Of a DNA stretch of 64,000 bases, positions 1 through 9,402 are shown piece after piece. The stretch is from NCBI GenBank assembly GCA_021413965.1, contig JAIOPI010000014.1:248001-312000 (forward strand). The letters are read 5' to 3'. The notes below the pieces were generated by a model. That model was not told the origin of the DNA. It ran no database searches and worked only from the letters and a program-made list of their open reading frames with translations. This DNA comes from Lentisphaerota bacterium. GTDB lineage: Bacteria; Verrucomicrobiota; Kiritimatiellia; UBA8416; JAIOPI01. Position 1 is the first letter of the stretch, and the number at the start of each line of letters is the position of its first letter. Made by a program: the position numbers and the translations under genes.

Positions 1-1485
1 GAAGTTGTCGCCGCCGATCCAGTTGGGGGCGTTGGCGTTCCAGACGCGGGTGCCGGCGCCGTTGTTCCAGGTCAGGTTCACGCTGCCGGGCGGCGAGTCC
101 TGGATATAGATGGCGGCGGGGCCCGGCGACGCCAGGGCATAGGGTCCCGCCAGCAGGCTGGCCTCCACGGTTTCCTGTCCTTCGGTCAGGGCATCGCGGC
201 GGGGTGCGATGGTGACGGTGGCGCTGGTGGCGCCGGCGGGGATCGTGACGGCGCCGGGCAGGGCGAGATAATCCTCGCCATTCGTGGCGGTGCCGCCCAG
301 CGCGTAAAGAACCGTGAGGGGGAGATTCGTGGCGCCGCCCGGACGGGTGATGAGCAGGGTGCCCGTCTCCTGCGGGGATTCCTGCGCCGTCGCATCCACG
401 GCCGCGATGGACACGACGCCGGGCGTAAACGTGGATGAGGCCTCGGCCCAGCGCAGGCCAAAGGCATTGGAGGCGGCGAAGCGGCAGGCATACGTGCGGT
501 TGCTGTCGAGGCCGCTGACGCTGACGCGCAGGGTGCCGGGCTGTTGCGGCGCGGGCAGCGCGGCGGACGCCTCCCAGGCGGTCGCGTTGGTGCCGCCGTC
601 CGACGGTCCCCAGAAGGCCTGCACGGCGGTGGCCGCGAAGCCCGTGGTCGAGAGGAAACCATTCAGGTCGGCGGCGCCCGCCGTCACGTTGGTGGCGGTG
701 AGGGTGTCGACGCGCGGCAGGAGACCGCCGACGACGAGATCGTCGAGGTAGGCGGCGCCCTCGCCCTGGAAGGCGAGTTTACCCATCGCGCCATTCGTGT
801 TCGGCATGGGGAACCAGGGGCCCGGGTGGGCGCCGGTGGCGGGGGGGCCGTCCCAGCCGCGGTCGTCGACGATGGGCTCGCTGTCGTTGAGGCGCACCTG
901 GAAGAGATGGTTCTGGTAGTCCTGGAGGAACGTCACGCGGGTCCAGGTCTGGGTGGTGACGGCGGGGGCGTTGGTCAGCGTGATCCATTCACTCTGCGCC
1001 GCGGTCACATTGAGATGAAAAATTTCCGCGTGGCCGAGGGCATTGAACAGCAGGGCGAGCTGGCAGGAGTCATCGAACGCGGGCCGTTCATCGGCGAGGA
1101 AGGGGAGCAGGAGCATGTCGGTGCGCACGGGTTCGCCGGCGGGGCTGGCGAGCGACAGTGCGAGCGTGCCGCCGAGGGCGAGGGCGTTGGAGTGGGTCGT
1201 GAGCAGGGGGAACGTGCCGCCGCCCGCGGCATAGTTGGTCAGGGCATCGAGCGCGTCGGGGGCGTTGGTCACACGGCCGGCATCGACACCGGCGTCCGAC
1301 GTGTGGGACCAGCCCGGCACGGCCGTGATGGCCGTTCCGGAGGCGTACCGCTCGAACGATTCGGCGACGGGCGTGGCGGGCGTGTCCGCCGCCGCGCCGG
1401 CCAGATGGCCGAGCAGGACGGCGATGGCGCCGCCCGCGCACCACCGGCGCAAGCTGGGACCTGCGCACCATGCGCGCTCAGTCAT
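1..1485 (-). CDS. Secreted Calx-beta / autotransporter-like surface protein (3' end beyond window)
   Basis: A continuous open frame runs from an ATG at 1485 off the left edge (495 codons seen). The N-terminus has a signal-peptide-like stretch (basic start, then AIAVLLGHLAGAAA). Residues ~40-250 look like a concanavalin/LamG-type fold (start ESFERYASG). A Fn3-like segment follows, then a Calx-beta-like repeat (GGTATNGEDYLALPG, about residues 395-460). The last visible residues (TWNNGAGTRVWN) match the start of the autotransporter-associated repeat common in PVC surface proteins. The start overlaps the stop of the upstream 1267-aa secreted protein by 8 nt, so the two are probably translationally coupled. 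The likely role is cell-surface carbohydrate binding or adhesion. The domain calls come from motif reading only, and the C-terminus is unseen. Confidence 0.72.
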   Translation of the reverse strand, partial: MTERAWCAGPSLRRWCAGGAIAVLLGHLAGAAADTPATPVAESFERYASGTAITAVPGWSHTSDAGVDAGRVTNAPDALDALTNYAAGGGTFPLLTTHSNALALGGTLALSLASPAGEPVRTDMLLLPFLADERPAFDDSCQLALLFNALGHAEIFHLNVTAAQSEWITLTNAPAVTTQTWTRVTFLQDYQNHLFQVRLNDSEPIVDDRGWDGPPATGAHPGPWFPMPNTNGAMGKLAFQGEGAAYLDDLVVGGLLPRVDTLTATNVTAGAADLNGFLSTTGFAATAVQAFWGPSDGGTNATAWEASAALPAPQQPGTLRVSVSGLDSNRTYACRFAASNAFGLRWAEASSTFTPGVVSIAAVDATAQESPQETGTLLITRPGGATNLPLTVLYALGGTATNGEDYLALPGAVTIPAGATSATVTIAPRRDALTEGQETVEASLLAGPYALASPGPAAIYIQDSPPGSVNLTWNNGAGTRVWNANAPNWIGGDNF

Positions 1486-4400
1486 GCGTGCCCCCTGCCG
1501 CGCGGTTGGTGGCGACCTCGGCGCCCAGGGCGATCGTGGCGGCGGCTTTGCGCCCGCTCGCGAGTTCTTCGACGGTGGCAGACCATGTGCCGCGGAGATC
1601 GTTGACGGCGGGTGTCCACGTCAGCGTGTACGTGCCGGCATCGGTCGCGCGGTAGCCGCCAATGGGTGACGCGTTGCCGGCCGGATCGCGAAGTTCGATG
1701 TGGATGGGGACCGCGCCGGGGACGGGGCCGCTGGCGCCGCGGACCTGTACGGTCAGCGTCGCCGGCTGCATGGCGGCGGCCGTGGCGGGCGCGGCGAGCG
1801 TCACGGTTTCGATCGGCTCCGGATAGAACGCCACCAGCGTGCCGCCGAGGCGGTCCATGTCCACGGTGAAGGTGCTGCCGGTCGCGGAGGCGTGGACGGG
1901 GAGGCGCCGGCCGGTGCCCAGGTCGTAGGGGACGCCGGGCAGCGTGGTGAAGGTGACAGGCGCCGCAAAACGCCCACGCTCGACTTCGTCGATCCAGGGC
2001 TGAAGCTTCTTGAATTCGTTCTTCCCGTAGTAGCCGCAGCCCAGCGGCCGCGCCATGCGGAACTCTTCGCCGGACTGGGCATTGACGAACCAGGTGTAGG
2101 GGACGTCGCCGACCGTGAAGCGGCGCGCCGTGAGGGTGACGTCCGGGCACTCGAAGGCCGGGGGGACGTATTCGCGCAGCGCGGCCGCGATGGCCCAGAT
2201 GCGGGCGGGCACGCCGTAGTCGTCGTTGCCGGGAACCGAAAGGTGCGATTGCCCGCCCGGCACGCCGGTGGTGCGCTCCTGGCCCATGCCGAGGTCGACG
2301 CTTAGCCGGATTGCGCCCGGGATGTCGAAGGGGACGGTCGGGTCGAGGATGACGCGTCCGCCGGCGGCGGCATAGCGGGCCAGCGCATCGGCGGCGGACT
2401 GGCGCAGCCAGCGGGTGTAGAACAACAGGATGGCGTCGTAGTGCGCGGCGGAACCGTCGATGAGTTCCTCCTCGGCGACCGGCTCCACGTCGAAATGCCC
2501 CATGACGAGATTGGCAAAGGCATAGGGCTGCAGGAGATGGTCGGCGGGCGAGTAGCAACCGGCGGTGAAGGGCATCAGCAGCCCGATCTGGCGCTGGCCC
2601 GGCTTGAGCAGGTGCTGAACGGGACCAATCCGGCGCACGAGCGGCGCCTGGCGCTGGAACTCCTGCCACGATTCGGGACGCGTGTGGCTCCACTCAAAAT
2701 ACGGCAGCCCCTGCACGCCGCCGGCCAGCGCGTGGAACAGGTTGTTGCGCAGGTACAGGCCGTAGCCCCAGGAGTCGATCAGCATCCACACGGGCAGGTC
2801 GCGGTTGCCCATGCGGTTGCACTCGATCCAGTACATGCCGGTCATCAGCGGCTGCCAGTAGGTGTTGTAGTAATAGCTGTACCCGAGATTGAAGCCCTTG
2901 GCGCCGAAGTTCAGCGGCGGGTACTGGCCGGCATCCCACAGGCTGATGAGCGGGATCTGCATGCCGCCGGGCACGGGACCGATGGTGGTGTCGGGGCGCA
3001 CGCTGGTGACGGCCTCGACTTCCATGCGGTTGTAGGCGCCGCCGATATGCTCCAGCGCGAACCGCGACCACTGGATCCACGGCTCGTCGTCGGGGACGAT
3101 GCCTTGCGCGGGAATCGTGATCTGGTTGCGGACGTCCTTGCCGCTCTCGAAGGGCCCGGGCGCGTCGTGGCCGGTGAGCGCCTTGAAGGTGGCGCGGACG
3201 CGCGGCGCGTAATCGAACCCGTAGCGGCTGGACATGTCGTCGTTGCAGCAGATGCGTGGGCGCAGCGCGGGATGGAAGGCGATGGTGCGGTAATGGGCGG
3301 TGATGGCTTGGCGCACGGCGGCGAGGACCTCGGGGTGCGTGATGCCGGGCATCGGGCGCCCGCCCGCGTAGCCGTGATCGGGCCAGGGTTTTCCGTCGCC
3401 CGTGATCCGCCAGTACGCCGCGGGATTCGTGGTGGGGGGGACGGCGAGGCTCTCGTCGTTGATCTTGAGCGAGAAGCCAATGTTCTGGCGCAGGATGGCG
3501 TCCATCAGCGTCGTCGTGTGTTCCACGACGAGCGGTTCCATGCCCAGGCCGGCCTGGGCGGCCACGATCATGTCGCGACGCGCGCGAACCTGCGAATCGC
3601 CGATCCAGATGCCCCACGAAAAGCTCTCGGGAGGCACAAAGCGGATGCCCAGCGGCTGTTCGACGGCACGGGCCGCGCCTGCGCCGCCGGACGCGGTGGC
3701 CTGCAGCGTGTAGGCGCCAAAGGCGAACGGGTCGGTGTCGAGGGTGAACGTCACGTCGCGCGACTGGCCGGGCGGGGTTACGGCGGACTCCCAGCGCTTG
3801 AGCACGGCGCCGTCGCGGCGCAACGTCAGGGCCACTGTGGCGGCATCCACCGTGTCGGCCAGGTGGACGGCGATGGACGCGCGCTCGCCGCGAGCCAGCT
3901 CCTCGCGTCCCGGCATGCCGCTGGCGGTCACGACGATGGAGAGGGGGGGCGCCGTTGCGTCCGCCATTGGCGGGGGCAGCGCCGGGATCTCGACCGTGCG
4001 TCCGACGTAGTGCGTCGCGCGCCAGACATCGCGCAGGTGGGCATCGTTGTTGCCGTCGGGATATTGGATGACCTGGATCAAGCCGCTCCACGGCATGTCG
4101 GGCCGGTAGTTCTTGTGCCAGGCGGCGGCGCCGGGCCGGTCGGGCAACTCGGGGACGTCATAGCGGCTGAACACCACGCTGACGTCGTCGGCCGAGAACC
4201 CCGTCTTCGTGGCCCCGAGGGATTCGAATCCCCACGCCTTGCCTTGTGCGGTGGGCGTGATGGCCAGATCCTGTCCCCAGTAGGGGCTGTTCCAGCCGAA
4301 GTTCAGGCCGAGCCGCTCGAAGGTGCCTTGCGGTTGCGTGAACGGCAGGCCGTCGGCCGACTGAAAGGTGTAGAGCGGGACGTCCGTGATGTTCACAAGT

Positions 4401-5281
4401 CGTCCGCCCGCCTGGAGGTAGCGCTGCCAGAGGGGGCTGCCATCGGTTTCTTCGAACAGGACCATCGGCGTGTATCCGGACGGCAGCACGCAGGCGGACC
4501 CATAGGCATCGGCGTCGGGGGCCACCAGGTCGCGCATCCACGCCGCCAAGTCCTCGGCGCGCCGGGCCACTACGCCGTTGGTCGTCAGGAAATCGACGAT
4601 TCGAGGGAGGTGCTGCACGTGGCCGATGTCGAAGCGGTCGTCAACGAAGACCACCCGGTTCGTGATGGCGTTGAGTGGTCGAAGGGCGTGGATGGCGTCG
4701 GCGGGGATTCCCGGCGTGCGCCGTTGGGCGGTGGAGGTGAAGAATCCGAACTGGCGGAAGAGTTCATCCTGGCGGGCCCAGTCTGCCTTCTGCTGTTCGG
4801 TGGCCGGGGTGATGGCGGGGGCGCAAACGAGGGCGGTGGGCTGGGGGACGGCCCCCTGCACGCCGATGGTCACCGGCGAGGCCGTCGCCTTGAGTTCAAA
4901 GAGGAATCCATACAGGCCCCAGTTCGGGCCGAGAGGCTGCACCCGCTGCGCACGTCCCGCGCGTGTCACGAGCTCACCCGAGCCTTGCGCCCAGACGGTC
5001 AGTTCATAGAGCCCGGGCGCCAGCGCGGCTTGTCGCTGGATGGCCCCGAGGTTGGACGACCCCTGGGGGGTCGTCAGGCGGACCCCCGGGGCGCCGTCCT
5101 TGCCCGGGGCCGCGACCGCGGCACCCGGCGCGCCCTTGCCTTGCGGCGGCGTGGTCGTCCAGACGGCGCCGGCGGTGCCGAAGTCTGCGAGTTCAGCGCC
5201 GCTCGTGGCGGCGAACAGAAGGGCCAGCAGGACGGCTCGCCACGGTTGCACCTGGTGTGTATGCGTCAGGTTCAGGGGCAT
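1478..5281 (-). CDS. Large secreted glycosidase-like protein, 1267 aa
   Basis: The ATG at 5281 is preferred because GGAAAGGAAACC lies directly upstream and it opens a clean signal peptide (AVLLALLFAATSGAELA). Longer frames upstream lack both. A jelly-roll-like N-terminal part (about 30-160) is followed by a long central region with glycoside-hydrolase features (aromatic-rich segments such as YYNTYWQPLMTGMYWIECN). A class-I-amidotransferase-like Rossmann segment with YDAILLFYTRWL and AAAGGRVILDP resembles the trimerisation domain of beta-galactosidase-like enzymes. The C-terminus is Ig-like (WTPAVNDLRGTWSATV). No catalytic pair could be assigned, so this may be a hydrolase or a carbohydrate-binding relative. 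It lies 56 nt downstream of the DNRLRE-like gene, and its stop overlaps the next start. Confidence 0.75.
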   Translation of the reverse strand: MPLNLTHTHQVQPWRAVLLALLFAATSGAELADFGTAGAVWTTTPPQGKGAPGAAVAAPGKDGAPGVRLTTPQGSSNLGAIQRQAALAPGLYELTVWAQGSGELVTRAGRAQRVQPLGPNWGLYGFLFELKATASPVTIGVQGAVPQPTALVCAPAITPATEQQKADWARQDELFRQFGFFTSTAQRRTPGIPADAIHALRPLNAITNRVVFVDDRFDIGHVQHLPRIVDFLTTNGVVARRAEDLAAWMRDLVAPDADAYGSACVLPSGYTPMVLFEETDGSPLWQRYLQAGGRLVNITDVPLYTFQSADGLPFTQPQGTFERLGLNFGWNSPYWGQDLAITPTAQGKAWGFESLGATKTGFSADDVSVVFSRYDVPELPDRPGAAAWHKNYRPDMPWSGLIQVIQYPDGNNDAHLRDVWRATHYVGRTVEIPALPPPMADATAPPLSIVVTASGMPGREELARGERASIAVHLADTVDAATVALTLRRDGAVLKRWESAVTPPGQSRDVTFTLDTDPFAFGAYTLQATASGGAGAARAVEQPLGIRFVPPESFSWGIWIGDSQVRARRDMIVAAQAGLGMEPLVVEHTTTLMDAILRQNIGFSLKINDESLAVPPTTNPAAYWRITGDGKPWPDHGYAGGRPMPGITHPEVLAAVRQAITAHYRTIAFHPALRPRICCNDDMSSRYGFDYAPRVRATFKALTGHDAPGPFESGKDVRNQITIPAQGIVPDDEPWIQWSRFALEHIGGAYNRMEVEAVTSVRPDTTIGPVPGGMQIPLISLWDAGQYPPLNFGAKGFNLGYSYYYNTYWQPLMTGMYWIECNRMGNRDLPVWMLIDSWGYGLYLRNNLFHALAGGVQGLPYFEWSHTRPESWQEFQRQAPLVRRIGPVQHLLKPGQRQIGLLMPFTAGCYSPADHLLQPYAFANLVMGHFDVEPVAEEELIDGSAAHYDAILLFYTRWLRQSAADALARYAAAGGRVILDPTVPFDIPGAIRLSVDLGMGQERTTGVPGGQSHLSVPGNDDYGVPARIWAIAAALREYVPPAFECPDVTLTARRFTVGDVPYTWFVNAQSGEEFRMARPLGCGYYGKNEFKKLQPWIDEVERGRFAAPVTFTTLPGVPYDLGTGRRLPVHASATGSTFTVDMDRLGGTLVAFYPEPIETVTLAAPATAAAMQPATLTVQVRGASGPVPGAVPIHIELRDPAGNASPIGGYRATDAGTYTLTWTPAVNDLRGTWSATVEELASGRKAAATIALGAEVATNRAAGGTHD

Positions 5282-5337
5282 GGTTTCCTTTCCGGGGACG
5301 TTGGCCGTACGCATCGAATTGCGGGTCGTGATGCGGA

Positions 5338-6726
5338 TCAGTGAACGCTGACCGTCGTGCCCAGCGGCGGCACGGCAATCTGCAGCAGTGGACGGTTGGT
5401 GGCCACGGCCGCTTCGCTGGAATGGAACTGGAGCAAGGTGAGCGTGTCGTCGTCGGGCTGAAGAATCGCCAGGCCGGCGTAATTGGCGGGAGTGGCGAGC
5501 CACGTGTTGACGGCGGCGGGGTTCAGGTCGTAGACGACCGTGCTGCCGATGGCAGGCGTGGCGGCAAACGTCTTCGTGCCGATGAGCGTCCCGCCGATGG
5601 CGGCGTTGTAAGCGTCCGCGGCGGGGCCGCCGCCGGCGAGGAGCCAGGAAACCCCGGGGCTCTGCTCGCTGCCCTTGGCCGTCGTTTCCGTCCAGGTGGT
5701 GTTGCCGGCGGGCAGGGCGTACACGTAGTGCGTCCCGGTGTTGCCGGGCGGCTGTCCCTGGGTGTCCGACACGGTGAGTGTGAGCGTGGCGTTGGTGGCG
5801 CGGCCCACGTGCGGGGCCAAGGCCGTCAAATCAAAGCGGAAGACGGGGACGAAGTAGCCGGACGGGAACTTGCGGATGAACATGTAGTCCAGGTTCGCCC
5901 CAAGGCCCGAGGAAATGACGTGGGCATCCTGGACGTTGCAGTCGCGCGGCAGGCCCGTGCGCCCGTTCCACATCCCCTGTTGGAAGGCGTAAGGACCGGG
6001 TTGCAGGGCGCGACTGCTGCCGTAGACGGCGCTCAGCGAGTAACTGCTCCAGGTCGGTGAGTAGGTCGGGCTGAGTTCCCAGCCCGTGTTGTCCGTGTCG
6101 AAGGTGCCGTTGACCTCCAGGTTGGGGCCGCCTGGCAGCTTGCGCAGCGTGATGTTGCCCGCGTAGACCACATAGCCATCAAACACGGTACCGCCGTCGT
6201 AGAGCAGATACGTGCGGTCTTCGGACAGCGAGTAGCTGGTCACTTCGACCCAGCTCGGCCCCGCGTTGTCGAGGATCTGGTGGGGGAGCGTGAACGCGCC
6301 GGTGGCGCGCACCCAGCTGTTGGTGTCATACGCGGACCAGGTCAGCGGCATGACGATGCCGCCACTGACATTGCCTGAGCCTGTGTAGGCGGTGAAGTCC
6401 CAGAACCGGTAGTACTGGGACGGCCGTTGACCAGGCCCATTCGTGGGAAAATCCTGCCAGCACAGATCCAAGGTGGCCTCCATGCTCACGTCGCTGCCGC
6501 TCATGGCAACCGTCTTCGTGCGGTTTGCGAAGATGGGCCTGAATCGATCCTGGGTGTTCGCCCCGGTTGTTGCGACCCGCAAGGCCATATTCGTCGTCGT
6601 CGGGGATGAGTAGGTCGTGGTCACGTTGACGGTCGGGGCCACGAGTGCCGCGTGCGCCGCGCCTCCCCACGCCATGACCATCACCAGCCCCAGACTCCGC
6701 GCCACCATTCGTCTTGCTGTTTGCAT
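5338..6726 (-). CDS. Secreted DNRLRE-domain-like protein, 462 aa
   Basis: The start at 6726 (MQTARRMVARSLG) is chosen because GGGAG sits 7 nt upstream. The upstream ATG at 6732 would overlap that motif. The signal peptide is GLVMVMAWGGAAHA. The N-terminal half is a jelly-roll-like carbohydrate-binding region (residues ~30-230). The C-terminal ~200 residues match the DNRLRE/disaggregatase-repeat style (YFVPVFRFDLTAL, ATLTLTVSD, YAGLAILQPDD), a beta-rich fold found in extracellular PVC proteins. It starts 26 nt after the stop of the GntR regulator and is likely co-transcribed. No catalytic residues are recognisable, so surface binding of glycans is a guess. No PEP-CTERM-type sorting tail is present. 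Confidence 0.72.
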   Translation of the reverse strand: MQTARRMVARSLGLVMVMAWGGAAHAALVAPTVNVTTTYSSPTTTNMALRVATTGANTQDRFRPIFANRTKTVAMSGSDVSMEATLDLCWQDFPTNGPGQRPSQYYRFWDFTAYTGSGNVSGGIVMPLTWSAYDTNSWVRATGAFTLPHQILDNAGPSWVEVTSYSLSEDRTYLLYDGGTVFDGYVVYAGNITLRKLPGGPNLEVNGTFDTDNTGWELSPTYSPTWSSYSLSAVYGSSRALQPGPYAFQQGMWNGRTGLPRDCNVQDAHVISSGLGANLDYMFIRKFPSGYFVPVFRFDLTALAPHVGRATNATLTLTVSDTQGQPPGNTGTHYVYALPAGNTTWTETTAKGSEQSPGVSWLLAGGGPAADAYNAAIGGTLIGTKTFAATPAIGSTVVYDLNPAAVNTWLATPANYAGLAILQPDDDTLTLLQFHSSEAAVATNRPLLQIAVPPLGTTVSVH

Positions 6727-6752
6727 AGCCATTCTCCCTCGCTGCTGCTGCT

Positions 6753-7904
6753 TCACTGCTCGATCCTGGCACCGGCGCGGGCATCGCTTCGCGCCGGTAT
6801 CGGGTGATGGGGCACGACAATGGCGGAAACCGCCTTGCCGTGGTAAAGCCGCTCGGCCTGGGTGATCAGGGCGGCGGCGACCTCTTCGACATGGACGTCC
6901 ACAAAGGCCGCGGGAACCGGGCAGAAGAGACCGATCTCGGCATTGCGGTGCAGGACCAGCTTCAGATCCTGTGGCACGCGAATCTGCTCGCGCATGATGG
7001 CCATCAGCACGCCGCTTGCCGTGGTGTCCTCAATCACGGCCAGCCCATCCGGCCGCTCGGCCTGGCGCCACAACGCCAGCAGGCTGTCGTGGCCGAACTC
7101 CGGCATCTCGACGGCGTGATTCACAAAATCGTTTTCCGGGCACATCAGCCATTTCGGACGGAAGTCGAGCCCCAGCCGGCGGGCATGCTTCTCCAGGGCG
7201 GCGCGAAACTGGTGGTGTTCGGGCGAGCCGTCGCGATCATCGGCCTTGGGCAGCCGGATGGAACAGATCACCCCCACGCGGGAGCTTCCCTGGTCGGCCA
7301 GCAACTGCATGGCGACCTTGGCCCACTGGCGTACGTCCAGCGTGACACGGTTGGGGAAGTTGATCGCGCTGAGGTAGACAACCGGCACGGGCAGGTTGTC
7401 GAGCCATGCATACCGGCCGCCTGCGGCAGCGGGGACAATCAGGACCTGAAATCGCCGTCCATGACTGGCCTGGACCAGTTCCGGCCAGGGCTGGCCCTGC
7501 TCCGCGGCGGGGCGGGGGTCGACCCAGACGCTCTCATCGATGTCGTCGGCCATCAACTGGTGATGCAACTCGCTGCAGAGGGCGCGGCCGAAGGCGTAGG
7601 CCGGTGAGCGCCACAGATGTCCGGAGGCGTAGATGCCGACCCGGACGAGGCGCTTCTCGCGCCGCCGGACGAACGTGCCCACCCGCGGGGTCCGGTCGAG
7701 CAGGCCCTCCTTCACCAGCGGCGACAGTGCCCGCTGGATGGTGGGCTGGGGGGCGTTCCACAACTTGGCAAGCGCTTGAGAAGAGGGAAGTCGGTCGCCG
7801 GGCTTCAGCCGCCCATCCAGTACCATCTCCCGCAACGCGGCCGTGATCTGGCCGCGTACGCTGGCTTTGCGTTGCGGATTAATAACCGTAAAGAGCGCTT
7901 TCAT
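6753..7904 (-). CDS. GntR-type transcriptional regulator with LacI-like sensor domain, 383 aa
   Basis: Residues ~15-80 form a winged helix of the GntR family (GRLKPGDRLPSSQALAKLW, then TIQRALSPLVKEGLLD). The remaining ~300 residues resemble a periplasmic-binding-protein/LacI sensor (VRVGIYASGH, RFQVLIVPAAAGG, RVGVICSIRLP, and a C-terminal GVLMAIMREQIRVPQDL segment). This GntR head on a LacI-like body is the AraR-type arrangement and implies control by a sugar. It is divergent from the alpha-L-fucosidase gene and sits upstream of three secreted proteins, so it probably regulates one or both directions. Its own promoter overlaps a 9-bp tandem repeat directly before the start codon, which points to autoregulation. 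Confidence 0.88.
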   Translation of the reverse strand: MKALFTVINPQRKASVRGQITAALREMVLDGRLKPGDRLPSSQALAKLWNAPQPTIQRALSPLVKEGLLDRTPRVGTFVRRREKRLVRVGIYASGHLWRSPAYAFGRALCSELHHQLMADDIDESVWVDPRPAAEQGQPWPELVQASHGRRFQVLIVPAAAGGRYAWLDNLPVPVVYLSAINFPNRVTLDVRQWAKVAMQLLADQGSSRVGVICSIRLPKADDRDGSPEHHQFRAALEKHARRLGLDFRPKWLMCPENDFVNHAVEMPEFGHDSLLALWRQAERPDGLAVIEDTTASGVLMAIMREQIRVPQDLKLVLHRNAEIGLFCPVPAAFVDVHVEEVAAALITQAERLYHGKAVSAIVVPHHPIPARSDARAGARIEQ

Positions 7905-7908
7905 TGCG

Positions 7909-7930
7909 AATGATAGTAATGATAGTAATG
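7909..7930. repeat. Tandem 9-bp repeat AATGATAGT, candidate operator
   Basis: AATGATAGT occurs twice in perfect tandem, followed by AATG, ending 4 nt before the GntR-type regulator start. It covers the -10 box of the regulator promoter and lies in the divergent intergenic region with the fucosidase. Binding by the regulator itself is inferred from position. Confidence 0.55.
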
Positions 7931-7947
7931 TGAGCGCGTGCTGTCAA
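7919..7947 (-). promoter_or_regulatory. Promoter of the GntR-type regulator
   Basis: On the minus strand TTGACA (7947-7942) is separated by 17 nt from TATCAT (7924-7919). The predicted transcription start falls about 8 nt before the ATG at 7904, giving a very short leader without a Shine-Dalgarno sequence. Confidence 0.6.
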
Positions 7948-8006
7948 GCGTTGTCCGCGCTGAAGCGCATCCGTCACCGCCATGCGGCCGCCAGAAATGA
8001 GGAACG

Positions 8007-9281
8007 ATGCAACCCAACGACTGGTTCGCCGAAGCGCGTTTCGGCATGATCGTGCACTATGGCCTGTACAGCCTGCTAGCCCGCGGCGAGTGGGCGCTCA
8101 ACCGTGAGCAAATCCCGCTGGACGACTACCGCGCGCTGGCGGGGCGGTTTACGGCGGAACGCTTCGACGCCGGTGCGCTGTGCGACCTGGCCGTGCGGGC
8201 GGGCATGCGCTACATCGTCTTCACGACGATGCACCATGACGGGTTTCGCCTGTATGACACCGCGCTCAGCGATTTCAGCACGGCGCGCACGGCCGCCCGC
8301 CGGGACCTGACGCGCGAAGTCCTGGAGGCGGCGCGAGCCCGCGGCCTGCGCGTGGCGCTGTACCACAGCCTGAACAACTGGATGGACGCACCCGATGCGG
8401 TGGCCGCGCTGGAAGACCGAGACGCGTACGCGGCCTTCATCCGTAACACCCATGCGCGCGTCCGCGAACTCGTGACCCGGTACAACCCGATTGACGTCCT
8501 CTGGTACGACGGCTGGTGGCCGTTCAACGCCGACGGCTGGCGCGCCGAGGAGATGAACGCAATGGTGAAATCCATTCAGCCGCACATCCTGGTGAACAGC
8601 CGCAATGGCCTGCCGGGCGACTTTGCCACGCCGGAACAGCACCTCACCCCCCCGTCGCCGTGGCGCCCCTGGGAAGGGGGCATCACCTTGAACGGCAACT
8701 GGGGGTACCATGACGGGGATCACGACTGGAAGACGCCGGCCCAGGTGGTTGACATGCTCGCCACGGTAGCCGCCAACGATGGCAACCTGCTGCTGAACAT
8801 CGGTCCATGCGGTGATGGCTCGATCCCCGAGCCCAGCCTAAAGGTGCTGGAAGCCGTGGGGCAGTGGCTGACGCGCAACGGCGAATGCATCCACGGGTCC
8901 GGGCGTTTCACCTTTAACTTGCGCCAGCGGGGCGACCACCGGGGGGACTGGAGCCATCACGGCCCGTTCACGGCACGCGGCCACACCCTGTACTGGCTCC
9001 TGCGGCGCTGGCCTGGACAACGCGCCGTGCTGTGCGGGCTGGAAAGTCGGGTTCGACGCGCAAGCCTCCTCGGTGGAAATCACCCGCTGTCCTTCACGCA
9101 AGCGGGGACTCGCCTGCTGATCGAGGGCCTTCCCGACGTTCCGCCGGATCCGATCTGCACCGTTCTGAAGCTCGAATGCGATCGCGAACCGGTGATGTAC
9201 CTCACGGGTGGCATGCGAACACCGACGGTCGACCATCCGCACTACGACCCCTGCCCGTCGGACTTGCCTCACGGGGCCTAA
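8007..9281 (+). CDS. Alpha-L-fucosidase, GH29 family, 424 aa
   Basis: The protein opens with WFAEARFGMIVHYGLYS and carries YIVFTTMHHDGF, both hallmarks of GH29. The nucleophile is expected to be Asp168 in DVLWYDGWW, the family position. The conserved LLLNIGPCGDGSIP block closes the TIM barrel, and a short beta domain follows. GH29 enzymes release terminal L-fucose with retention. GAGGAACG precedes the ATG. There is no signal peptide, so it probably acts in the cytoplasm on imported oligosaccharides. It is divergent from the GntR-type regulator. The GH29 assignment is firm; the exact linkage is not. Confidence 0.92.
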   Translation: MQPNDWFAEARFGMIVHYGLYSLLARGEWALNREQIPLDDYRALAGRFTAERFDAGALCDLAVRAGMRYIVFTTMHHDGFRLYDTALSDFSTARTAARRDLTREVLEAARARGLRVALYHSLNNWMDAPDAVAALEDRDAYAAFIRNTHARVRELVTRYNPIDVLWYDGWWPFNADGWRAEEMNAMVKSIQPHILVNSRNGLPGDFATPEQHLTPPSPWRPWEGGITLNGNWGYHDGDHDWKTPAQVVDMLATVAANDGNLLLNIGPCGDGSIPEPSLKVLEAVGQWLTRNGECIHGSGRFTFNLRQRGDHRGDWSHHGPFTARGHTLYWLLRRWPGQRAVLCGLESRVRRASLLGGNHPLSFTQAGTRLLIEGLPDVPPDPICTVLKLECDREPVMYLTGGMRTPTVDHPHYDPCPSDLPHGA

Positions 9282-9402
9282 ACTCTGACGCCCGCTTCCA
9301 TTTCTTATCGATTCAATATGTTATATCACCTGGCAAAAGACGTGCCGGCCGGGACGCGAATTTTTCTTGTACCGGGCGGCGCGATCTTTAACTATCTCGA
9401 CC

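Noticed and set aside
2441..5344. A 967-codon plus-strand open frame opposite the large secreted protein
   Set aside because: Composition is Gly/Ala/Arg/Val-rich with no motif, and the minus strand has a signal peptide, ribosome binding site and coupled neighbour.
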